A stretch of 6,994 nucleotides of DNA. Source: Geobacter sp. UBA2189. Its GTDB lineage: Bacteria; Desulfobacterota; Desulfuromonadia; Geobacterales; Pseudopelobacteraceae. The stretch is taken from assembly GCA_002328035.1 (NCBI GenBank), contig DCVL01000004.1:25316-32309 (forward strand). The letters run 5' to 3'. Of this stretch, positions 1 to 5,527 are shown piece by piece. The translations under genes were made by a program, and so were the position numbers. The notes under the pieces were generated by a model, which was not told where the DNA came from, searched no databases, and saw only the letters and a list, made by a program, of their open reading frames with translations. Position 1 is the stretch's first letter, and every line of letters starts with the position of its first letter.

Positions 1-375
1 TGTATTTACATTATCAAGCAACAGCCAGTTGCCGTGCTGAAACGTTTTCTTGAGTATCAGATTGGCGATATATGCATTTCTTCAATTACACTTTCTGAAT
101 TACGTTACGGAGTTGCCAAGAGTACGCACCAAGAGAAAAATGCCAAAGCCCTTGATGAGTTTATTACTACTTTAGAAGTTGTCTCTTTTGATGAAGAGGC
201 TGCTCATGTTTATGGCAAAATTCGAGCAACTCTTGAAAAGGCTGGCACGCCAATTGGCGCTATGGATATGCTGATTGCAGCTCATACCGTTTCATTAGGA
301 ATTCCTCTGGTTACCAACAACACTCGCGAATTTGAACGCATAACATCCCTTAAAGTTGTTGATTGGACAAAATAG
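1..375 (+). CDS. vapC: VapC-type PIN-domain toxin, 5' end off window
   Basis: This is the toxin of a type II toxin-antitoxin pair. Family members are Mg2+-dependent endoribonucleases that cut tRNA or other RNA when not held by their antitoxin. The reading frame is open from base 1, so 124 residues are visible. They begin CIYIIKQQP, which matches VapC just after the usual N-terminal DTN motif. A GTG at base 34 is an internal codon, not the likely start. About 7-10 residues, including the first catalytic Asp, are missing to the left. The other acidic PIN residues are visible: Glu33 in LSELRYG, Asp89 in IGAMDMLIAAH, and the TNNTREF segment near residues 105-111 where the last acidic position sits. 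The C-terminus (LKVVDW) is typical of the family. The antitoxin gene is expected immediately upstream, outside the window. The stretch is AT-rich (22 and 24 G+C in the 60-base lines starting at 121 and 181), which suits a mobile toxin-antitoxin module. Confidence 0.9.
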   Translation, partial: CIYIIKQQPVAVLKRFLEYQIGDICISSITLSELRYGVAKSTHQEKNAKALDEFITTLEVVSFDEEAAHVYGKIRATLEKAGTPIGAMDMLIAAHTVSLGIPLVTNNTREFERITSLKVVDWTK

Positions 376-404
376 TTTCTTTCTCTCTTGACCAACGGCT
401 GAGA

Positions 405-436
405 GCACACCGGCTTGACCGGTGTTGCGCTTTGTT
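405..436 (+). terminator. Hairpin between convergent genes, possible terminator
   Basis: A perfect 7-bp inverted repeat, ACACCGG (407-413) and CCGGTGT (419-425), encloses a 5-base loop. It can be extended by two G-C pairs (405-406 with 427-428) if one T is bulged. On the plus strand it is followed by a moderately T-rich run (TTTGTT, 431-436), so it best fits a weak intrinsic terminator for the toxin gene. On the minus strand, downstream of the antiporter, no T tract follows. Termination in that direction would need another mechanism. Confidence 0.5.
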
Positions 437-445
437 ATCTGTTGT

Positions 446-2422
446 TCAACATTCAAACAGGTGCGAAGCAAAGACAAGCTGGCTCGGTTTTCCAAGAACA
501 AGAACAATATCATCCGGCTCGAACTGCCAGACGGGATCGGGATTTGAGTTAATCTCTTCTCCGCGTTTGACTACCAGCACCGTAACTCCGGAACGATCAC
601 GCAATAGTCCATCCTTAAGCTGGCTCCCCTCAATCCTTGAACCTGGCTGAACCCTAAATGTCGCCAGCTCTACACCGGAAAGGTAGCCTGAAATACCGGT
701 GGCATGGCTGTGACGTCTACTTACGGTTCTGAACATCTGATAGGAATCCCGCCTTATCTCGGCAATGCAGTGGTCTATCTGTTCATTTGGGATCATATAG
801 GTACGAAGCACCCTCGTAAAGATCTCTACGGATGTTTCAAACTCTTCAGGAACGACATCATTGGCGCCAAGTTTGTAGAGCGGCTCCATTTCGGCAATAT
901 ATCTTGTGCGAACTATAATATGTATGTTTGGACGGAGTTGCCTGACCTGAGCTGCCACTCGGCGACTTGCCGTTGCGTCGGATATTGCTATGACGATAAT
1001 ACGCGCCTTTTCAATCAGCGCGTGCGAAAGTATTTCTGGCCTGGAAGCATCCCCGAATATGATTCTGACACCTTTTTTACGTTCAGTCTTTACCGTGTGG
1101 TGATTGCTTTCAATGGCAATATACCTGATGCCATTACCGTTTAGCACCCTGGCCAGATTTTTTCCATTAACTCCAAATCCAACAATAATTACATGATCCT
1201 CCATAGGAAAACGGTCGTGAGAAGTACCGGTCACCCGCGATCCCCTCTTGAGAATCGCAGGAAGACGCAAGGATATACTGTTGGCAAAAGGCTCGGCATA
1301 TTTGAGAGAAAAGGGGGTCAGAGCCATAGTGGCTACCGAAGCAGCCAAAAAAAGCTGGTACTGCCCATCATCAAGCAGGCCAAACTGTTTTCCGCTGTAG
1401 GAAAGGACAAAGGCAAATTCACCTATCTGCGCCAACAGAAGACCGCTTATAAGTGCGGGTTTAGGCGGAAATTTAAGAGCAAGCGATGCCCCTGTTGCCA
1501 CAAACCATTTGATAGCTACAATGGCAAGAACAATAAGCAAAACTGTAAATGGTTGACGGATAACAGCTGAAGGGTCAAGCAACATACCTACAGAGATAAA
1601 GAACAGGCTCATAAATGCATCGCGAAACGGTATTATATCTCCCATTACCTGATGGCTGTATTCAGATTCCGATATAGCCAGACCTGCTATAAAGGCACCA
1701 AGCGCAAGGGAGAGGCCAACCTGAGCAGTTAAAAAGGCTGTGCCAAAACCTACAAAGATTATGGTCAGTATGAACAGTTCCCTGCTCTTTGTCCTGACCA
1801 CCTGATTGAATATCCATGGAACGGCATAACGTGCAGCAAAGTGGGATACGACTACAACCACCACAGCCTTTAACGAGACCAGCAGAATGCCAAGTATTCC
1901 ATCACCTGCACCACCAAGAAACGGTGTAAACAACATCAGTGGAACTACACAGAGATCCTGAAAGATTAGAATACCAAGACAGGCCTTGCCATGCGGGGCA
2001 TCCATCTCGCCGGCATCCATCAAGAGTTTCATCAGGATAGCGGTACTGGAGAGAGACACAAGAAATCCGAAGAATGTAGACTGCTGCCAGGAAAAACCAA
2101 ACATCAGCCCCAAAAGCGTAACTATGAGGATTGTAACACCTACCTGAAGCCCGCCTCCCCACAAGACGAGGTGCTTGATCCTGAGCAGCTCCTTTAGTGA
2201 AAATTCAATCCCGATAGTAAACAGAAGCAGAACCACACCTATCTCGGCCATCTGCTCAACCTGGTGTGTATTCTGTATGAGCCCAAGCGTATATGGGCCG
2301 GCAACTATTCCGGTGCAGAGAAAACCGATGATGGAAGGAAGCTTAAACTGCCTGAAGAGGACAACCGTTACCAAAGCAAGACCAAACAGTAGCACAAGAT
2401 CTTTTAATATATTGAATTCCAT
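446..2422 (-). CDS. Kef-type monovalent cation:H+ antiporter (CPA2) with RCK domains
   Basis: This is an inner-membrane cation/proton antiporter of the CPA2 (KefB/KefC/YbaL-like) family, probably moving K+ or Na+ in exchange for H+. It has 658 residues. Residues 1-385 are very hydrophobic, about 12 membrane segments, and contain family motifs: the FQD motif (Gln155-Asp156) in LGILIFQDLCVVPLML, GLSLALGAFIAGL near 236-248 and SLFFISVGMLLD near 272-283. A soluble RCK_N (TrkA-N) Rossmann domain follows at about 409-540, with GFGVNG (415-420), the ribose-binding-type acidic residue Glu438 and FGDAS (456-460). An RCK_C (TrkA-C) domain lies at about 580-654. A nucleotide (NAD(H) or ATP) therefore probably gates transport. 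The ATG at 2420-2422 fits the family N-terminus. Upstream purine runs (AAAGG one base away, AGG about 11 bases away) are not an ideal ribosome binding site. It is the last gene of the minus-strand cluster, 50 bases after the YeeE/YedE gene. Whether it is glutathione-gated like KefC cannot be told from the sequence. Confidence 0.93.
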   Translation of the reverse strand: MEFNILKDLVLLFGLALVTVVLFRQFKLPSIIGFLCTGIVAGPYTLGLIQNTHQVEQMAEIGVVLLLFTIGIEFSLKELLRIKHLVLWGGGLQVGVTILIVTLLGLMFGFSWQQSTFFGFLVSLSSTAILMKLLMDAGEMDAPHGKACLGILIFQDLCVVPLMLFTPFLGGAGDGILGILLVSLKAVVVVVVSHFAARYAVPWIFNQVVRTKSRELFILTIIFVGFGTAFLTAQVGLSLALGAFIAGLAISESEYSHQVMGDIIPFRDAFMSLFFISVGMLLDPSAVIRQPFTVLLIVLAIVAIKWFVATGASLALKFPPKPALISGLLLAQIGEFAFVLSYSGKQFGLLDDGQYQLFLAASVATMALTPFSLKYAEPFANSISLRLPAILKRGSRVTGTSHDRFPMEDHVIIVGFGVNGKNLARVLNGNGIRYIAIESNHHTVKTERKKGVRIIFGDASRPEILSHALIEKARIIVIAISDATASRRVAAQVRQLRPNIHIIVRTRYIAEMEPLYKLGANDVVPEEFETSVEIFTRVLRTYMIPNEQIDHCIAEIRRDSYQMFRTVSRRHSHATGISGYLSGVELATFRVQPGSRIEGSQLKDGLLRDRSGVTVLVVKRGEEINSNPDPVWQFEPDDIVLVLGKPSQLVFASHLFEC

Positions 2423-2472
2423 ACCTTTAATTACCTGTCATGGTTAATAGGATTGCTTTAAAAAGAGATGGC

Positions 2473-3588
2473 TTAACGTATCTTAAAGACAAGGCGTTTG
2501 AGCAAGATACTGCCAAACCAGCTTCCGGGGATCATTCCTGCAAGAAAAAGTATGCTTTGAAGGCCAAGTATAGGTAATCCACCGTATAGATGCCATAGAT
2601 TGCACGACGGAGCAATTCTTGAGGCATAACCCATTATAATTCCGCCTGTTACTGCCGAGACCACCTGTCTTCCCGGAAGATTAAATCTCGGATGCCACTC
2701 TCCAAGTCTTATAGCAGACCAGGCAGCACCCCCAATTATACCAATAATAAGAGGGAACTGAACCAGGGCTATGCCATCAAATGAGGCTCCAGCTCCGCCC
2801 CTAATCAGTTTTTTCCCTAAAGGTGGCAGGTACTCGAAAGAGATCTTCTGAAAAAACGAAAACGACATATACTGTTCAGGCGCTAGAAGGTTAAGCAGCA
2901 TCGCTCCAAATTTTGAATTTGATGTGGTTATCCCCATAGGCAAGCCCATTACCAACAGAAACAGTACTGCCAGAAGCCCCAAAGCAACAGCCGCCTTCCA
3001 GGGTTGCAGATACCCGTCAACAACCGACCCTTTTTTGATTGATCCGTTACGTAACCATCTGATTGATATCGGTATTATAACAAGTAACGCAAAAAGTGCT
3101 GCAAGCCATGAAGGTATACCAACAAGTTCCGGCAAGGTTATAGCTGTAGTTGGAAGTTTAAACAAATCAGCCAGCAGAGCCCATTCAGGATAATATATTG
3201 CAAATATCATACTTCCTGTGATCATACCGATAAAGGCAAGCATGCTTGGAAAGCTGCCTGCCCCCATCTTGTAGAGGGTTCCAACAGCACAGCCACCGGC
3301 CAGAACCATCCCTGTACCAAAAAGAAAACCGCCAAACAGGTTGCCCAGACTTGGAGGACCATATTTCGGAAATGGAAACGCAACCAGACCAGTTAAGCGA
3401 ATCAGCTCAAAAAGAGGTATGGTAACAAGCAGAAAAAGTAGAAAGGTCTTTACCATGGTAGTTGAACGAAACATGAAAATATCCCGAAACATTCCAGCCA
3501 TGCAGTAATCAGAGCGATGCATGATAAATCCCACGCAAATACCGATCAGAAAACCTGTCGCTATCATAATAAATTCTGCTGTCACCAT
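2473..3588 (-). CDS. YeeE/YedE family (TsuA-like) sulfur-compound transporter
   Basis: This is a 371-residue inner-membrane protein with roughly nine or ten hydrophobic segments. It belongs to the long, two-repeat YeeE/YedE family (DUF395). The characterised member TsuA imports thiosulfate by passing it along conserved cysteines, and other relatives are suggested to carry selenium compounds. The visible motifs are SDYCMAGMFRD (Cys29), GGCAVGTLYKMGAGS (Cys100) and RIAPSCNLWHLYGG (Cys329), each at a re-entrant-type position of the fold. The only other cysteine is Cys18. The third motif has APSC where I recall many relatives having GGC, so it may belong to a subfamily with a different substrate. 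The start is supported by AGGAG four bases before the ATG. It lies 47 bases after the photolyase and 50 bases before the antiporter, on the same strand, with no clear terminator in either gap. No TusA-like sulfur carrier gene is visible next to it. Confidence 0.9.
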   Translation of the reverse strand: MVTAEFIMIATGFLIGICVGFIMHRSDYCMAGMFRDIFMFRSTTMVKTFLLFLLVTIPLFELIRLTGLVAFPFPKYGPPSLGNLFGGFLFGTGMVLAGGCAVGTLYKMGAGSFPSMLAFIGMITGSMIFAIYYPEWALLADLFKLPTTAITLPELVGIPSWLAALFALLVIIPISIRWLRNGSIKKGSVVDGYLQPWKAAVALGLLAVLFLLVMGLPMGITTSNSKFGAMLLNLLAPEQYMSFSFFQKISFEYLPPLGKKLIRGGAGASFDGIALVQFPLIIGIIGGAAWSAIRLGEWHPRFNLPGRQVVSAVTGGIIMGYASRIAPSCNLWHLYGGLPILGLQSILFLAGMIPGSWFGSILLKRLVFKIR

Positions 3589-3592
3589 TATA

Positions 3593-3597
3593 CTCCT
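3593..3597 (-). promoter_or_regulatory. Ribosome binding site of the YeeE/YedE gene
   Basis: On the minus strand AGGAG stands four bases upstream of the ATG at 3586-3588. It supports that start, and hence the N-terminus MVTAEFIMIATG, which leads straight into the first membrane segment. Confidence 0.7.
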
Positions 3598-3635
3598 GAT
3601 TTAACAGCTCTTTTTAACATAATTCACTAAAGATA

Positions 3636-4988
3636 TCAGAGGACTGCCTGTTTCCAGATTTGGCAATAACGATTCAGATCAAATTTCTTTTTGCAACCAT
3701 CATAACTCATATAGCGGATACTGCCAAATATTGGACGTTCTCCCCAAGCTCTATCATGTACCCCGCATATTGACCATGCTATTCCGGCATATCCGTTTGG
3801 ATCCCGCCCATCAATGGAATATCGGTCATTAAGGTATATTGCCGTTTCTATTGCCTCTTCAGGGGATTCTGTCCATTCCAGTATTTTTTTTGACCAGTAC
3901 ATCCGAAGATAACCATGCATCTTGCCTGTAATAAGCATTTCCCGCTGCGCTGAGTTCCATAGAGGATCATCGGTCTCCGCCTTCTCAAACTCAACCCTGC
4001 TGTAGCAAAAACGACGGGGATCATGGCGATGCTTTTCAAGGGTTCTGCGAGCCCAGTCAGGAGCGGCCTCAATACTGTCATAACCGCTGCAATGCAGGCA
4101 GAAATTATCAGAGAGTTCCCGCCTTACAACCAACTCTTCCAAGAAGGCGGCAACATCCTGAGTATCACCCATATGAGCAACAGAGTATGCAACTCTCTGT
4201 GCTGACAACTGCCCGAAGTGCAACCACGGAGACAGGCCAGACTGACCATCCGCTAACGGATCGTTTCGCCCTACTGAATATCCATTAAGTCGATTTTCAA
4301 TGAAATCCGCCAGTGCTGCGGAAGCTCCGGCTTCACCGGAGAAAACTGCCTCAACCTCCCCTACCCTCTCGTCAGCCTTAAGCTCTCTGATTAACAGTTC
4401 TGCATCAAACGCCTCTGCTACGCCATGCCATAAAAATGGATGTCTGATTATCTGTGGAATGTCATAAAGGAACTCCGGAAGCAGCCGGTTAAGCTTGGGG
4501 CGGAGGGTATAAGCTCCATATTCCCTCTTGGGCGAGGTAATCCGGCACGGCACTATGTTATGGCCATCTACCTCAATAAATCGGACTCTTGCTTCTTTTG
4601 CCGCATTATCAAACCAGTGACGCTTGATTCTAAGCGGATCAAAATCACAGACAACGCAGCCTGCCTCTTCCTTTTCGATAAAACGGAGGATAGAATGAGT
4701 CGGCTCGCCACGCAGCAGAATAAAAGGGATATTCAGCTTGGCAGCTCTTTCTTCAACCTGCATAAGGCCGCGCAGCATAAATCCGTAATGCCGCCTCGTT
4801 GCACCTATAAAACTGTCAGCCAGTGTAAAAACCACCAAAAGTGGAACCTTACTTTCCAAAGCCATCTGTTGGGCATAGTAAAGCCCCCAGTTATCTCCTA
4901 TCCGCTGTTCACGACTCATCCAGTAGATAATTGTTCCTTTGCTGATTTCAGCGCTATTAAGGTTATGAACCCTTCGTTTATCGGTCAT
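3636..4988 (-). CDS. phr: Class II CPD photolyase (deoxyribodipyrimidine photo-lyase)
   Basis: This FAD enzyme uses blue or near-UV light to split cyclobutane pyrimidine dimers in DNA. Its 450 residues are a normal length for class II. The N-terminal alpha/beta antenna-type domain opens with IIYWMSREQRIGDNWGL (20-36) and contains VDGHNIVP (140-147) and SPKREYGAYTLRPKL (152-166). The helical FAD domain contains GLSPWLHFGQLS (251-262), VVRRELSDNFC (287-297), KMHGYLRMYWSKKILEW (356-372), DGRDPNGY (393-400) and WSICGVHDRAWGERPIFG (405-422). Trp344, Trp365 and Trp372 have the same spacing as Trp360, Trp381 and Trp388 of the Methanosarcina mazei enzyme as I remember them, where the first two carry electrons to FAD, so activity is likely. 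The ATG at 4986-4988 has AGGA four bases upstream, and conserved sequence begins by residue 20. It appears to be the first gene of a photolyase-YeeE/YedE-antiporter cluster, with a good promoter about 75 bases upstream. Class I photolyase or cryptochrome is unlikely given these motifs. Confidence 0.96.
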   Translation of the reverse strand: MTDKRRVHNLNSAEISKGTIIYWMSREQRIGDNWGLYYAQQMALESKVPLLVVFTLADSFIGATRRHYGFMLRGLMQVEERAAKLNIPFILLRGEPTHSILRFIEKEEAGCVVCDFDPLRIKRHWFDNAAKEARVRFIEVDGHNIVPCRITSPKREYGAYTLRPKLNRLLPEFLYDIPQIIRHPFLWHGVAEAFDAELLIRELKADERVGEVEAVFSGEAGASAALADFIENRLNGYSVGRNDPLADGQSGLSPWLHFGQLSAQRVAYSVAHMGDTQDVAAFLEELVVRRELSDNFCLHCSGYDSIEAAPDWARRTLEKHRHDPRRFCYSRVEFEKAETDDPLWNSAQREMLITGKMHGYLRMYWSKKILEWTESPEEAIETAIYLNDRYSIDGRDPNGYAGIAWSICGVHDRAWGERPIFGSIRYMSYDGCKKKFDLNRYCQIWKQAVL

Positions 4989-5001
4989 AACATCCTATCC
5001 C

Positions 5002-5018
5002 TATTCTGAATCAGATTA
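5002..5018. repeat. Near-palindrome in the photolyase leader
   Basis: TCTGA, one base, TCAGA (5005-5015) is a perfect short inverted repeat. It extends outward by two more pairs after one mismatch. It lies between the predicted transcription start (about 5055) and the start codon, where a repressor operator could act. Such short palindromes also arise by chance, and it does not match the CTGT-N8-ACAG LexA site of gamma-proteobacteria. Confidence 0.25.
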
Positions 5019-5061
5019 ATTGGTCTACAGACTGGCAGTTTAAACAAAGTATGCTAAATAG

Positions 5062-5089
5062 ATTATAAGGCAGGCTGGTTCTTAATCAA
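5062..5089 (-). promoter_or_regulatory. Sigma-70-like promoter for the photolyase cluster
   Basis: On the minus strand a -35 box TTGATT (5084-5089, four of six bases matching TTGACA) and a perfect -10 box TATAAT (5062-5067) are separated by 16 bases. The predicted start of transcription is near 5055, giving a leader of about 65 bases before the photolyase ATG. No other promoter of this quality was noticed in the gap, so it probably drives photolyase, transporter and antiporter together. Confidence 0.65.
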
Positions 5090-5262
5090 GCATTAGAGAG
5101 TCGAAAAGCAGACAAGGGGGATTTTGGGATTAATTTTAGAGCATTTATGACAGGAACGGTAATTTGATTTTCAGGTACAAATTGATCTCTCGCACTTGTT
5201 CGGATGGTAAAGCCAAATACAGAGGTCTTTCCACTGTTGTTCAAATTCAAGCTTTATCTGTT

Positions 5263-5284
5263 TTTGCCAGGCGGTTCTGGCAAA
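5263..5284 (-). repeat. Perfect 8-bp hairpin after the nucleotidase unit
   Basis: TTTGCCAG (5263-5270) and CTGGCAAA (5277-5284) are exact inverted repeats around a 6-base loop. The hairpin lies 30 bases past the stop codon of the small gene, where a transcript end would be expected. On the minus strand it is followed by an A-rich rather than T-rich run, so it is not a standard intrinsic terminator. It may instead stabilise the 3' end of the mRNA or act with Rho. Confidence 0.45.
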
Positions 5285-5314
5285 TCAACAGGAGGCAGAA
5301 ATAGAATAATCGTT

Positions 5315-5527
5315 TCAACGATGTTTCTCCTGGCTATGAGGATGGGAAGTCAGGTTGGTGTACAGCTGCATGCCGTCCGAAACAGCCCCGAAGCATCCGA
5401 GCGTATTTCCCCAGCGATCAGTGACTCTCACATTTTCATCGTAGACCCCGTAACGAGCCAGAACCGCATGCCACACTGTCATACCAGGAAATAGCTCTAC
5501 TTCCATACCATCAACTAACACGCGCAT
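5315..5527 (-). CDS. Small ferredoxin-like (beta-grasp-like) protein coupled to 5'-nucleotidase
   Basis: This is a 70-residue protein of unknown function. Its start is strongly supported. The ATG (5525-5527) directly follows the TAG stop of the nucleotidase gene, and AGGGG lies seven bases upstream inside that gene, so the two are probably translationally coupled. Residues 2-24 (VLVDGMEVEL, then FPGMTVWHAVL) resemble the opening beta-hairpin and helix of 2Fe-2S ferredoxin or ThiS-like beta-grasp folds, where the pattern is 'DG.EVE..PG.TV..A'. The segment DRWGNTLGCFGAVSDGMQLY (37-56) could form the remaining strands. The cluster-binding cysteines of a ferredoxin are absent: only Cys45 is present, so it should not carry a 2Fe-2S centre. 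There is no signal peptide or membrane segment. The tail (57-70) is polar and rich in His and Ser. A structural or regulatory partner of the nucleotidase is possible but is inference. The fold assignment is tentative; the gene itself is well supported. Confidence 0.8.
   Translation of the reverse strand: MRVLVDGMEVELFPGMTVWHAVLARYGVYDENVRVTDRWGNTLGCFGAVSDGMQLYTNLTSHPHSQEKHR

Larger units (their letters stand above)
4989..5314. other. 326-base intergenic region upstream of the photolyase
   Basis: No convincing gene is seen on either strand. The region contains, in minus-strand order, a perfect 8-bp hairpin just after the small nucleotidase-partner gene (5263-5284), a featureless stretch, a purine/pyrimidine-biased patch near 5114-5127 (GGGGGATTTTGGG on the plus strand), the promoter at 5062-5089 and a leader of about 65 bases. 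A minus-strand frame of about 34 codons from the hairpin onward stays open but has no plausible start codon or recognisable motif, so I do not call it. Confidence 0.7.

Noticed and set aside
34..36. GTG as the start codon of the toxin gene.
   Set aside because: The frame is open to base 1 and the upstream codons (CIYIIKQQP) belong to the conserved N-terminal part of VapC proteins.
704..1144. Plus-strand open frame of 146 codons rich in Tyr and Cys.
   Set aside because: It is antisense to the RCK domains of the antiporter and its composition is that of a shadow frame.
1193..1570. Plus-strand open frame of 125 codons with a zinc-ribbon-like CPCCHKPF segment.
   Set aside because: It lies wholly antisense to the antiporter, whose frame has clear family motifs. 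The cysteine cluster is the reverse of a hydrophobic membrane segment.
3589..3635. Possible terminator between photolyase and the YeeE/YedE gene, suggested by an A-rich run.
   Set aside because: No stem of useful length precedes the run, and the run is A-rich rather than T-rich in the direction of transcription.
4325..4341. Hairpin CTCCGG, five bases, CCGGAG, similar in core to the hairpin at 407-425.
   Set aside because: It lies inside the photolyase coding frame, is not followed by a T tract, and the similarity is limited to a short CCGG-centred core, so a repeat family is not supported.
4440..5009. Plus-strand open frame of 189 codons.
   Set aside because: It is antisense to the photolyase N-terminal half, has no recognisable domain, and no promoter or ribosome binding site was noticed.
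5204..5494. Plus-strand open frame containing GGSGKST, resembling a Walker A nucleotide-binding loop.
   Set aside because: The Gly-rich stretch is produced by the hairpin at 5263-5284, the full GxxxxGK[ST] spacing is not met, the rest has no ATPase features, and it runs antisense to the well-supported small gene.
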